The translations under genes and the position numbers were made by a program. The notes under the pieces were generated by a model that saw only the letters and a program-made list of their open reading frames with translations, was not told the origin of the DNA and did not search any database. Of a DNA stretch of 24,129 nt, positions 14,819 through 23,877 are shown piece by piece. Source of the DNA: a virus; IMG/VR virus record IMGVR_UViG_3300030329_003020, positions 1 through 24,129 of that record; one strand, given 5' to 3'. The first letter of the stretch is position 1; every line of letters starts with the position of its first letter.

Positions 14819-16842
14819 TGGCACAAGAAAACATAACAATTAAATTTACCCCAGAAGGCGATAAAGCTCTAACTATCGCTATTAAAAATCTTGACATAGC
14901 TACAAAAAGACTTCAAGGAACAACTTCTATATATGAAAAAGAATTAAAAAGAATGGGCTTAACTCAAGCCCAATCTAATAAATTTTTAAAACAGGGAACA
15001 AAGAATTTAAGACTACAATCAGGTGCTTTTGCTACACTTCGTTCTAATTTACTTTTATATTCTTTCGCAGTTGGATTAGCTAATAAAGCTATAGTTTCTT
15101 TTGTTGAGAAATCATCTAAGATTGAAGGATTAGAAGCAGGATTTAATTCACTAATTAGGACTGTGGGTGGTAATGAAAAATCATTTTCCAAACTTCAAAA
15201 AGCAGTAGACCATACTGTAAATTCAACAGATTTACTTAAACAAGCCAATAATGCTATGATGCTTGGGGTTGTTAAATCAGATGATGAATTATCACAATTA
15301 TTTGATACTGCTCAGAGATTAGGTAAGGCATTAGGTGTTGATACAACAGATGCTGTTAATTCTCTTGTTACAGGTATGGGTCGTCAATCAAAACTTATGC
15401 TTGATAATCTGGGTATTATTGTACAATCTGAAGTAGCCTATGAAAGATATGCTAAAAAATTAGGAATATCATCTTCTGCATTAACTGATCATCAGAAAAA
15501 ACAAGCATTTAATGAAGAAACATTAAGAATAGCAAAAGGGATGGTTGATGAACTTGGAGAAGAAAATATAAGCACAGCAGAGGCTTTAAAACAAATGGAA
15601 GTTGCCACTCACGACTTAAATATTGCTGTGGGTAAAGCATTAGCTCCTGCTGTTAGGGCTGCTGCTAAGGCATTAGTTTTATTAGCAGAAAATATGGATG
15701 CGAAAGCTGTTAGGAAATATGGAACTGCAATTTTAGCTACAGGAGTTGCATATTTAGCATTTTCAGGTGCTGCAATGAGGGCTGCAAAAGCATCATTGAT
15801 GTTTATAAAAGCAAATAAAGCATTTCTCGCAACAATGTTAGCTGTTACAGCAGTAGTAGAAGTTTTAGACCAAAAATTTGATATGTTTGGTACTGAAGAA
15901 TTATCAGATGAAATGAAAAAATTAAAAGCAGAGATGGATAAGATGAATGATTCAACCCTTAACTCTGTAGATGCTGTAGAAAAGTTTGAAGTAGCCTTAA
16001 TTAGATATATGGGGGTAGCAAGAAGGCAAGAAAAGGTAGATACTGACTTACTCGTTGTTAACCAAAAATTAAATAAATTTAGAAAGGAAGCTGCTGAAGG
16101 CACAGAAGCATATCATACAGCATTAGGTTTTGTTGCTACTAATGCTGAAGAAGCAGCAGAGATGTTGGCACTATTAACAGAAAGACAAATACTTCAAAGA
16201 GAAAAAATTGAAGGACAAGCTATTACAATTCAAATGTGGGCTGATCAAATATTTGGTGTGGCGAGTGCTTATAATAAATTATCACAAGCACAACTTGATG
16301 CAGATAGAAAAGGAGCATTAGCTGCAGCTAATAATATTAGAAATGAAAAAAGAAGGGAAAAAGAAATAGCAAAAATAGAGGCTAAATTTGAAAAGAAACA
16401 AGATAAGCTCAATAAGAGAAAAAAACAAATAGCTGTGGCAGAAACACTTATGAATACCTCTACTGCTATAATGAAAACTTATGCTGAATATGGACCAACT
16501 CCTACAGGGATAGCTTTAGCAATATTAATGGGTATACAAGGAGCATTGCAAGTGGCAACAATTAAAGCACAAAAATTTGAACAGGGTGGTTTGGTTGGTG
16601 GCAGGCGACATTCTCAAGGTGGAACTATGATAGAAGCAGAAAGAGGTGAGTTTGTTATGAGTCGTAGTGCTGTAAGTGCTGTAGGAATAGAAACAATGAA
16701 CAGAATTAATGCAGGTGGTGGAGCAGGAAATGTTAATATATCATTTGCAGGCAATGTAATGTCAGATGATTTTATAGAGTCAGAGGCAATACCTAAAATT
16801 AAAGAGGCAATTCGCAGAGGTGCTGATATAGGAGTTAGTTAA
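14818..16842 (+). CDS. Tail tape measure protein
   Basis: 674-residue ruler that sets tail length and is ejected with DNA. Signs: an N-terminal helical region; 'DAVNSLVTGMGRQSKLMLDNLGI' at about residues 180-202, a characteristic tape-measure block; a hydrophobic stretch at about residues 296-350 (several membrane-length segments) that could insert in the host membrane; a Lys/Glu coiled coil at about 505-545; and the C-terminal 'QGGLVGGRRHSQGGTMIEAERGEFVMSRSAV' type repeat zone common to these proteins. At the usual 0.15 nm per residue the tail would be about 100 nm. No lytic transglycosylase or peptidase domain is visible. Starts at a TAATG junction after the chaperone frame. Confidence 0.9.
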   Translation: MAQENITIKFTPEGDKALTIAIKNLDIATKRLQGTTSIYEKELKRMGLTQAQSNKFLKQGTKNLRLQSGAFATLRSNLLLYSFAVGLANKAIVSFVEKSSKIEGLEAGFNSLIRTVGGNEKSFSKLQKAVDHTVNSTDLLKQANNAMMLGVVKSDDELSQLFDTAQRLGKALGVDTTDAVNSLVTGMGRQSKLMLDNLGIIVQSEVAYERYAKKLGISSSALTDHQKKQAFNEETLRIAKGMVDELGEENISTAEALKQMEVATHDLNIAVGKALAPAVRAAAKALVLLAENMDAKAVRKYGTAILATGVAYLAFSGAAMRAAKASLMFIKANKAFLATMLAVTAVVEVLDQKFDMFGTEELSDEMKKLKAEMDKMNDSTLNSVDAVEKFEVALIRYMGVARRQEKVDTDLLVVNQKLNKFRKEAAEGTEAYHTALGFVATNAEEAAEMLALLTERQILQREKIEGQAITIQMWADQIFGVASAYNKLSQAQLDADRKGALAAANNIRNEKRREKEIAKIEAKFEKKQDKLNKRKKQIAVAETLMNTSTAIMKTYAEYGPTPTGIALAILMGIQGALQVATIKAQKFEQGGLVGGRRHSQGGTMIEAERGEFVMSRSAVSAVGIETMNRINAGGGAGNVNISFAGNVMSDDFIESEAIPKIKEAIRRGADIGVS

Positions 16843-19800
16843 TGTTAGATTTATCTCCAAAATTCTCCCAAGATGTAGAATCAAAACAAACCAATATAAG
16901 TCCTTTAGTTGTTATAGATGAAGATATTTATATTTCAACAGTTAAAGGTTTATTCGATAACAATCTGTTTTTTGAAGATTATGATCTAAATATATCAAAT
17001 ATAACAGATTCAATCAATGTTGATAGCAGAAATATACAGATAAATAAGCTCACACTTACTTTAAGCAACTTCCCTAAAAATGGGCAAAGATTTAGCGATT
17101 TTGTGTTTGAAAGGGGTTTGCTTAATAAAGGTGTAAAAGTCTATTATAAGACACAATCTTGCAGGAATTTAGATGATTGTATGCTTATATTTAATGGAAC
17201 TATAAGAAAATTAACACACGACTCTAAAACTATAAGAATTGAGCTTGAAGATCTAACTGAAGATAAACTTAAAAAAGAAGTTCCAATTTCAAGAACAGGA
17301 CATCAAAACCCTTATAATAAAGATTATGTAAATGTTCCTTTTCCTATTGTTTATGGAGCAGTAGATAAGTCTCCTGCTATTCCTGTTTTGCAAACAAATA
17401 ATAGCGATAATAATAGTACAAATATTACAATAGTTCCAGATGCTGTTGATATTATCGATAGCGATAGAGATATAAGGGTAGCAGGATTTACTGAAAATCC
17501 ATTATATATCTATAAAGATGATTACTATCAAGTAACAGAAAATTTCAATTCTAATGTTTTATCTTTTCCTGAAGATTTTGATGTTAAAGATTCTGAACAA
17601 TATATTACTTCAGGTTCTCATATAGAGATAAGAAAGCTATTTAATGGAATTGCACCACAAAATGCTCCTGCTTTTAACGAATTTCAATGTATTAAAGAGA
17701 GAAAACCAAATCAATGTTTAATTGCAAATAATTTGAATGAGAGTCAATTAGATGACAATAATTATCCTTTTATAAACCAGCAAGTATCAATTAATAATCC
17801 TGAATTTTCTATAGACAATGAATATGAGACTTATTCTAAAATACCTGATACAGAAGAAGATGTACTAAATACTGATAAAATTTATGAAGGATTTAGAACA
17901 TTTGCTTATGATGCTTCAAATAATAGAAAGGGATATTTTATGCCTTCAAGTGGGTGTAATTGGAGTGGAGTTGTATTTCAATGGCTAAATTCATTTATGC
18001 ACTCAAATAATTTGAATGGTTCTGATGACCCTCATATTGTATATAAACATATTCCAACAGCTAAATCAATGAAACGAGAAGCAGAATGGGCATTAAGAGA
18101 TGAATTTAATTTGTATAATAATGGAACAGCTATGCAAGTGTTTAAAGATTCAGGAAATGATAATCAGCCATTTCACGAGCAATATCCTGATGAATATAAA
18201 GCAAAAATAAATGTTTCAAGCTCAAATAATTTAATTAGTAATGTAAATAATGGAAATTGGTTTATTGATAATGCCCCTGAGGGGTCGTCTATTGCAAGCC
18301 CACAACCTATATTTTTAAAATATAAAATTAAAAACAGCTTAATTGAGCAATTAGGGTTTGAAGAAGTTTGGATTACTATGGATAATGGAACAATACAAGA
18401 GCCTTTAGATGGAACTTCTGTTAGAATATATAATATTTTTGAGGTAGAAAATTCTTATCCTCATTTATTTAATTCAGAAGATTTTGCAGAATTTGCCCCA
18501 ACTGACGTAACAACATCATTTCAAGACCAAAGGATGCACTTTAGGAGTTATAAAGGAAAATTAATACATGAAGATAACAGCTATCCATATACATCTTCTG
18601 GCAATGGATTTTCAGACACAACTTGGTTTGGAGCTTATGGATACAATCAAGCAGGGTGGAATGCAACAAGAACAAGAAAAAAAGATATATTAGCAGATTC
18701 AAATAGTTCTTGGGTTATTTGGGCTAAAAAAAGAGTAGATGGAGTTGGTTCTCATAGAGACGACAGTTTGCTTAATTATGGATATGATCATGATACCCCT
18801 TTTGACTCAGAAGAATATAGTAATTTTAAAGAAAGAATACATATTAATGCCAATACTATGTATCCTTGTGAGCATAGAGGACATTACAAATCAAGCTATG
18901 GAAGTGGTTCAGGCTATGTTTTGTCTGGAATCAGTTATGGAATATTGCAAAATGAAAATTCAGAGACATTTACAATACACGATAATTACTCTCCAAACTC
19001 AACTCCTGATTCAAGGGTAAGTTTAATATTCCCATTTAATGATTTAGATATATCAGATGAAATAAGCAATGAAACATTTTTTAAAGGAACTGTGAAATGT
19101 TTTTTTGATTCTGAAAACACAGACGACCAAAACAATATGAAATTTATTGTTCAGGCGTCACCTGCAGACCAAGTAGAAGGAGCAGAAGGAGAATTGATTT
19201 ATGAAACATTTGATTCAGAAGATTGGTCAAGCAAATTAATAGACAAAACATTGGAGTCTTGTTTAGATAACGACCCTTTTTGGAGTACAAATTCTCAAGA
19301 TTTGATTAATGATGACAATGCAACAGATTTAAATTCAAATAATTCTTTCGTTAGTATTGATGGAGATTATAATGGAAAATTAAAAGAGTTTGAAGAATCT
19401 TCAACCTTCTCAAATATAAATTTAACTTATAGGTTGCAAACATTTAATCCATCTACAGGAGAAGATAATGTTGGTGGAAGCACATATAATGCTTCATTAT
19501 TTACACATATACACGATGTTAGTTTATTGCATTATATAATATTTGAAAAAGCATTAGATAGCCCTTTCTATTTAAATGTTAAAGGCAGAAGCAATGAAAA
19601 CAATGAATTAATAGAAAATCCATCTGAAATTATAAATCATTTTATAGAGAATGAATTAATGTTTGATAATGTATTAGACCCAGAATCATTAGAAGAATTT
19701 AATTTAATACATTCAGGAGAGAAATATGCTTTTACTATAAAAGAAGTTAAAAAAGGTAAAGAAATAATAGAAGGTTTATCAAAAAATACAAGATTATTCC

Positions 19801-20822
19801 CAAGATTTAAAAGTGGATCTAACTTTTCTTTTTCTCATATAAAAGATACATATTCTAATGAAGATGTTGCTCAAGTTATAAATACATCAGATATAATTAA
19901 ATACTCTTTTTCAAGAACCCCAATACAGAATATAAAAACAATAGTTAATGTTAAATATAAAATGGATTATGCAGAAGATGACTTTTTAGAAGAAACAGGC
20001 TATGTTGATGGATATGATATGTTTGGTAAGGGAGATGGAGAAGAAGGCAGACCAGATGGATATAAATATTCTTATCTTGGTTTAGATAGAGAAGATAAAG
20101 TTTTAGAATTTGAAAGTGAATATATAAGAGACAAATCAACTGCAGAAGCATTAAGAAATTTCTTGTATATGTTTAATTGCAATCAACATAATATTTTTAA
20201 AATAAATCTTCCTGTCAGTAGGTACATTTCTTTAGAAGCAGGAGATGTTGTTCAATTTGACAGCTTAATAGAAAATGTAAGGGCTTATGGAGAAGATTAT
20301 ACTCAAGAAGTTGTAAGAAATGCACAGACAATATATCCATTTTTTATAATAACTAAAATAACAAAAAAGCTAAAAAGCATTGATATTGAATGTATGCAGC
20401 TACACGACTTAACACCTTTTAAATTCCAATGTGCTACAGGAAGTTTGACAAGACTTCAGTCTGTTAGCGATACAGGATATAGAACAAATGATGATTTTTT
20501 TATTCTTGAAAACTATTTATTTGGTGGCGAAAAATACTTTACATCTACTCAAAAACAAGTTGCAGATATAAATGATGATGGTCTTATAAATGAAAAAGAT
20601 TTAGATATGTTGCAAGAAACATTATTACCAAGTTTTGGAGATGTTAATGCAGATGGATATGTTAATATTGCAGATGTTGTTGCTCTTGTTAATCAAATTA
20701 TATCTCAAGAACAAACAACTGAAGAACAACTATCATATTTAGATTTAAATCAAGATGGTGTAGTTAATGTAGCTGATATTATTGCAGTAGTAAATCAAAT
20801 ACTTGGAGGTTCTGATGGATAA
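16842..20822 (+). CDS. Tail tip/baseplate protein with three dockerin-type calcium loops
   Basis: 1326 residues, the largest gene. Residues about 1-180 form the N-terminal domain typical of aquatic-phage tail-tip hub proteins (LSNFPKNGQRFSDFVFERG, then SCRNLDDCMLIFNGTIRKL, then PFPIVYGAVDKSPAIPVL near 160-185). The middle, about 185-1000, is a long Asn/Asp/Ser-rich beta region likely to carry receptor or cell-wall contact; a hub-like domain recurs at about 1000-1220. The C-terminus holds three EF-hand-like loops with ligands at positions 1,3,5,12: DINDDGLINEKD (1242-1253), DVNADGYVNIAD (1267-1278) and DLNQDGVVNVAD (1301-1312), each followed by a short helix. The last two are standard dockerin/F-type repeats. 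No peptidase motif seen. TAATG start, coupled to the tape measure. Confidence 0.75.
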   Translation: MLDLSPKFSQDVESKQTNISPLVVIDEDIYISTVKGLFDNNLFFEDYDLNISNITDSINVDSRNIQINKLTLTLSNFPKNGQRFSDFVFERGLLNKGVKVYYKTQSCRNLDDCMLIFNGTIRKLTHDSKTIRIELEDLTEDKLKKEVPISRTGHQNPYNKDYVNVPFPIVYGAVDKSPAIPVLQTNNSDNNSTNITIVPDAVDIIDSDRDIRVAGFTENPLYIYKDDYYQVTENFNSNVLSFPEDFDVKDSEQYITSGSHIEIRKLFNGIAPQNAPAFNEFQCIKERKPNQCLIANNLNESQLDDNNYPFINQQVSINNPEFSIDNEYETYSKIPDTEEDVLNTDKIYEGFRTFAYDASNNRKGYFMPSSGCNWSGVVFQWLNSFMHSNNLNGSDDPHIVYKHIPTAKSMKREAEWALRDEFNLYNNGTAMQVFKDSGNDNQPFHEQYPDEYKAKINVSSSNNLISNVNNGNWFIDNAPEGSSIASPQPIFLKYKIKNSLIEQLGFEEVWITMDNGTIQEPLDGTSVRIYNIFEVENSYPHLFNSEDFAEFAPTDVTTSFQDQRMHFRSYKGKLIHEDNSYPYTSSGNGFSDTTWFGAYGYNQAGWNATRTRKKDILADSNSSWVIWAKKRVDGVGSHRDDSLLNYGYDHDTPFDSEEYSNFKERIHINANTMYPCEHRGHYKSSYGSGSGYVLSGISYGILQNENSETFTIHDNYSPNSTPDSRVSLIFPFNDLDISDEISNETFFKGTVKCFFDSENTDDQNNMKFIVQASPADQVEGAEGELIYETFDSEDWSSKLIDKTLESCLDNDPFWSTNSQDLINDDNATDLNSNNSFVSIDGDYNGKLKEFEESSTFSNINLTYRLQTFNPSTGEDNVGGSTYNASLFTHIHDVSLLHYIIFEKALDSPFYLNVKGRSNENNELIENPSEIINHFIENELMFDNVLDPESLEEFNLIHSGEKYAFTIKEVKKGKEIIEGLSKNTRLFPRFKSGSNFSFSHIKDTYSNEDVAQVINTSDIIKYSFSRTPIQNIKTIVNVKYKMDYAEDDFLEETGYVDGYDMFGKGDGEEGRPDGYKYSYLGLDREDKVLEFESEYIRDKSTAEALRNFLYMFNCNQHNIFKINLPVSRYISLEAGDVVQFDSLIENVRAYGEDYTQEVVRNAQTIYPFFIITKITKKLKSIDIECMQLHDLTPFKFQCATGSLTRLQSVSDTGYRTNDDFFILENYLFGGEKYFTSTQKQVADINDDGLINEKDLDMLQETLLPSFGDVNADGYVNIADVVALVNQIISQEQTTEEQLSYLDLNQDGVVNVADIIAVVNQILGGSDG
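20565..20819 (+). other. Dockerin-type Ca2+-binding domain (three loops) in tail protein
   Basis: This is the coding span of residues 1242-1326 of the tail-tip protein. Dockerins bind cohesin modules or other surface scaffolds in a calcium-dependent way and normally have two loop-helix repeats. Here loops two and three match the consensus closely (D-x-N-x-D-G-x-V-N-x-x-D followed by a Val/Ile-rich helix and NQI), and the first is a weaker additional one. The base composition is not different from the rest of the gene. Confidence 0.8.
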
Positions 20823-21663
20823 CAAGACAAAAGCATTAGTGCAATTAAATAGATTGATTTATAATTCTGCATTTGAAAATCCAACACATGGAGAGATTAA
20901 TATAGTTTCTAATGAAGTTAAATTTGTAAAGAGTGGAATATTTAAATCTTTAAAAATATTTTACAAGGGTAGAGTCTTTATAGAAAACAAACTTCCTGAT
21001 GGATATGGAATTAGAGTTACAGGTAGAGTTATTTATATCTATAATTTAATGGGTAAAGATCTAAATGATGATTTATTATTTACATTTTTAGGTGATTTGC
21101 AAATCATAAGAGCAGAAGCGAGGACATTCTCTGGATACAGATTTGTGCTATCAATTACAGATGAAAATTTAGATGAATTAATCAGCAATAGTAAAACAAA
21201 TGTTGAAGATGATACTATCTTATTGTTCCCAAGAGAAACATTAGAAAAAGAATCAGATAGTATAAATAAAAGCCAAGTTGATGATGATTCAATTAAGGGT
21301 TTATATACAGATAAACCAATAAAAGATGGATATACAGGATATTATAATTACCACCCAAAAGAAAAAATTTATATGACAGGTAAAAAGCTAACAAATGAGT
21401 CTAAACCAATATTAGACAGCAAGCTGCCTATTAAAAGTGCAAATATACAAAAATCTATTAAAAGAGTTTCTAATAAGATTGTACGAACTATAGAAAGAAA
21501 AGGGGTAGAAACATTAGGAAAAACTGAAGAAATAAAAGAAACACCTGTAAGAACATTTGAAGAAGAAGTTAGAGTAGAAGAAAAGCCAATAATAAAAGAG
21601 ACAACAATAATACAATTAAATAAAGACAGAAAAGATATAAAAACTTATGAAGGGGGTAAATAA
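20815..21663 (+). CDS. Unrecognised virion-associated protein with charged tail
   Basis: 282 residues from ATG 20815, chosen because GGAGG (20805-20809) lies five bases upstream; it overlaps the end of the dockerin-bearing gene by eight bases. Residues about 1-115 look like a beta fold (GEINIVSNEVKFVKSGIFKSLKIFYKG, then YGIRVTGRVIYIYNL); residues about 125-282 are Lys/Glu/Asp/Thr-rich, low complexity and probably disordered, with repeated 'KETP', 'EEKPIIKET' type segments. No catalytic motif, signal peptide or membrane helix. Placement between two tail structural genes suggests a tail-associated role. It may hold a partner of the preceding protein, but this is a guess. Confidence 0.65.
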   Translation: MDNKTKALVQLNRLIYNSAFENPTHGEINIVSNEVKFVKSGIFKSLKIFYKGRVFIENKLPDGYGIRVTGRVIYIYNLMGKDLNDDLLFTFLGDLQIIRAEARTFSGYRFVLSITDENLDELISNSKTNVEDDTILLFPRETLEKESDSINKSQVDDDSIKGLYTDKPIKDGYTGYYNYHPKEKIYMTGKKLTNESKPILDSKLPIKSANIQKSIKRVSNKIVRTIERKGVETLGKTEEIKETPVRTFEEEVRVEEKPIIKETTIIQLNKDRKDIKTYEGGK

Positions 21664-21665
21664 TA

Positions 21666-22775
21666 ATGGCTTATCAAAATGTAGGGAAACCAAGATTTTT
21701 TATAGACAACTACCAATATTTAAGAGCATTGGGTTTAGCAGGAGATGATTATATAAGTGAAGATGATAATTTAGAAGCAGGTGGTTTAAAAAATCCATTT
21801 AATAATCCTAATGCCTTTAATATGACTCCTGAAAAAGATGAAGATATGTCTATGGGATATAGATATTTTATACCTTGTGGAGACCAATTAGCAGGAATGG
21901 ACTTTTCTAATAATATGAAATGGTATACTGCTATACTTAATCACAATTTAGGCGACTCTGGTTTTATAAGGATTAATGCTCCTGTTTATTATAATAATAT
22001 ATCATTAGACAACCCAATAGCAGATACAGATTTTACAGAAATATTAAATGCAGAAAAGGGGAATATGCCTCAAAGTGGAACTTCTATGTTTTATTCAGAC
22101 AATCCTTTTTCTGAAGATACAAGATACACAGGGTTTACTCTTACACACGATGACCACCCAGAGACTGATATATCTAATTTAAAAATTGGAGCAATAAGTC
22201 AAGGTGTTATGTATACAATGTCTCACTCTGTTGATTTAGATTTAACAATGGAAGTAGAATTAGATGGTTTTGATAGCAATCAAACACTTGGTGGCTCTAC
22301 TTTAACTAACATAAGGTATACAGGAAGCCCAAATTGGGCTAATAATGGGCAGTTTATAAATCCTTTTGGTGTTGGTTCATATTCAAATAATAGTGCCTTA
22401 AATGGGGCAAAAAGAAATGGTAGAAGAAGTTGGAAATTAAAGTTCTCTCTGATGTCTGCTGAAGATTTATTTGCATCTAATTATATGCTTAATGATTATT
22501 TGCAAAATGATGGTAATACAGGAAATTATAATTCAGATGATTTAAGTACAGATGGTGATAAGTTTGAATATAATGTATTTACTGATGATTCCTTTATAGC
22601 ACAAGTTTGGAATAAAACTTTAGGTGGGGCATTGCCTTTTATATTTCAACCTGATTCAAACAACAATCAGGCAGATCAATTCTGTCTTGCTAAATTTGAC
22701 CAAGACTCTCTGTCTATGAAGCAATCAGCTCATAATGTGTATGACTTTAGTGTTGTGATTCGTGAGGTTTGGTAG
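21666..22775 (+). CDS. Virion structural protein, distal tail type
   Basis: 369 residues, Asn/Asp/Gly-rich with aromatic residues, typical of distal tail proteins of aquatic siphophages. N-terminal segment KPRFFIDNYQYLRALG (about 7-22) and the block 'DMSMGYRYFIPCGDQLAGMDFSNNMKWYTAILNHNLGDSGF' (about 60-100) mark it as the family seen next to tail-tip genes. C-terminal section contains strands and Trp residues, ending in VVIREVW. No enzyme motif. Strong purine-rich ribosome site, ATG two bases after the previous stop. Its end overlaps the converging minus-strand nuclease gene by 29 bases. Possible role in the baseplate or tail-tip lattice. Confidence 0.6.
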   Translation: MAYQNVGKPRFFIDNYQYLRALGLAGDDYISEDDNLEAGGLKNPFNNPNAFNMTPEKDEDMSMGYRYFIPCGDQLAGMDFSNNMKWYTAILNHNLGDSGFIRINAPVYYNNISLDNPIADTDFTEILNAEKGNMPQSGTSMFYSDNPFSEDTRYTGFTLTHDDHPETDISNLKIGAISQGVMYTMSHSVDLDLTMEVELDGFDSNQTLGGSTLTNIRYTGSPNWANNGQFINPFGVGSYSNNSALNGAKRNGRRSWKLKFSLMSAEDLFASNYMLNDYLQNDGNTGNYNSDDLSTDGDKFEYNVFTDDSFIAQVWNKTLGGALPFIFQPDSNNNQADQFCLAKFDQDSLSMKQSAHNVYDFSVVIREVW

Positions 22776-23082
22776 AATCTAAAAATTTCTTATAATCATC
22801 TAAAAATTCATCATAGCGAAGTATAATATAAGTTTGACCTCTATCTTCCTTAACTACTACTGCATCTACAACTTCTGAAGGTTTTAACCACTCTGCTATC
22901 TTTTTGCGACATTTAGCTTGGATTCTTAAATCGCCTTCAAGCAGCACATCAACTTCTTCGTGCATACCTAAAGCTCTACCATTAGAACCCCAAGCTCTTT
23001 CTCCCTTAACTCCATAAGAGTGAGCTTTGTCTACTATTAACCTTTCAAATCTATTACCTTTTTGTTTGCTTGGGTGTGTCAT
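22747..23082 (-). CDS. PDDEXK nuclease, Holliday-junction-resolvase-like
   Basis: 111 residues. Visible core: KQKGNRFERLIV with Glu13, then AWGSNGRALGMHEEVDVLL with Asp45, then LRIQAKCRK with Gln55-x-Lys57. This matches the E / D / (E/Q)xK arrangement of the Hjc-type PDDEXK fold used by phages to resolve branched DNA before packaging; Gln replaces the second acidic residue as in some related nucleases. The helix-strand order (Glu helix, two strands, Lys helix) and small size also fit. It is the last gene of the leftward set, coupled by ATGA to the sigma-like gene, with AAAGGAG upstream. Its end overlaps the converging tail gene by 29 bases, leaving no intergenic room for a terminator. Confidence 0.75.
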   Translation of the reverse strand: MTHPSKQKGNRFERLIVDKAHSYGVKGERAWGSNGRALGMHEEVDVLLEGDLRIQAKCRKKIAEWLKPSEVVDAVVVKEDRGQTYIILRYDEFLDDYKKFLDSTKPHESQH

Positions 23083-23756
23083 TTTTCTCCTTTTATTTTT
23101 TCATTTCTCATTGACAAACTTCTGCCATGTCTATTCTTGTAATTTCTTGCTGACTCCCATGAAATATCTTTTTCGTAAACATATTCTTTAAGCCTGTCGC
23201 TTCTCGAAAAATGCCTCAATCTTCTCATTCCTTTTTCAAAAATTTGCCTTACTCTTTCTCTTGTCAATTTATATTGTTCTGATATTTCTTTCATAGAATA
23301 TGCTCTATCTTTATTTATACCAAAATGCAATTCAATAATATCTTTTTCTCTATCTTTTAATGTATTTAGCGAGCTTAAAACATCTATCTTTAATGATTCT
23401 TTATTATTAATATCATTTACATCATAATCTGATTCTAATCCCAACAATTTATTAGATGACATGGAAATCATTTTTTCTTTAGGTATGTCTATTGTTAATT
23501 TATTGCTATTTCCTTTGTTTTTATTTATAAGTTCTTTGTATTGCTCAAATAATTGTTCCATGTCGCAATCTAAAAGAGTTGCTAATTCAACTTGAACATC
23601 TATTTCTTTAGGATAGCCCTTTAAAGAAGCAAAGTTTATAAGACTTTGATAACCAATTTTAGAAACTCTTGAAAGTTCTGCTATTGAACTATATCTACTT
23701 TTTTCTAATGCTTTCATAAAAACAGCATTTTTAAATTTTATTTCAGCTCTAATCAT
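23079..23756 (-). CDS. HTH/sigma-70 region 4 fusion regulator
   Basis: 225 residues. Residues about 24-43 form an XRE/Cro-type HTH (IAELSRVSKIGYQSLINFAS), with flanking helices through about 75. Residues about 129-184 are a clear sigma-70 region 4: LKDREKDIIELHFGI, then EISEQYKLTRERVRQIFEKGMRRLRHFSRS, closely following the primary sigma pattern LTAREAKVLRMRFGI ... FDVTRERIRQI ... LRKLRHPSRS of RpoD. Regions 1-3 are absent, so it is not a complete sigma factor. It probably binds DNA and/or the RNA polymerase beta-flap to redirect host polymerase to phage promoters or act as a late-gene switch. It has AAAAGGAG upstream and follows a small Cys-rich gene in a leftward operon. Confidence 0.85.
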   Translation of the reverse strand: MIRAEIKFKNAVFMKALEKSRYSSIAELSRVSKIGYQSLINFASLKGYPKEIDVQVELATLLDCDMEQLFEQYKELINKNKGNSNKLTIDIPKEKMISMSSNKLLGLESDYDVNDINNKESLKIDVLSSLNTLKDREKDIIELHFGINKDRAYSMKEISEQYKLTRERVRQIFEKGMRRLRHFSRSDRLKEYVYEKDISWESARNYKNRHGRSLSMRNEKIKGEK

Positions 23757-23877
23757 TTTTCTCCTTTTTAAATCCCTTTATTATTTTCTTTAATTTTTTA
23801 TTATATCTCAACAATGCTTCGTCTGATTCATTTAGCACTTTTTCTTTAATTTCTTTTTTACATTTATTACAAATCAT
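23749..23877 (-). CDS. Small Cys-pair protein, possible zinc-binding
   Basis: 42 residues from ATG 23877, linked by ATGA to the preceding gene and overlapping the sigma-like gene start by eight bases. It begins MICNKCKKEI, one CxxC pair at residues 3-6, followed by a Lys-rich basic helix. A single CxxC could be half of a zinc ribbon completed in a dimer or a partner. AAGGAAG ribosome site lies upstream. Too short for the usual gene length limit, but the coupled position on both sides supports it. Confidence 0.55.
   Translation of the reverse strand: MICNKCKKEIKEKVLNESDEALLRYNKKLKKIIKGFKKEKND

Noticed and set aside
15609-16103. A 164-codon minus-strand frame inside the tape measure gene.
   Set aside because: It is the reverse reading of an Ala/Lys-rich helical gene; no ribosome site and the plus-strand frame has the tape-measure motifs.
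22777-22809. An 11-base direct repeat ATCTAAAAATT, 21 bases apart, near the convergent junction.
   Set aside because: The period equals seven codons and encodes a Phe-Leu-Asp repeat in the nuclease C-terminus; low complexity rather than an attachment site.
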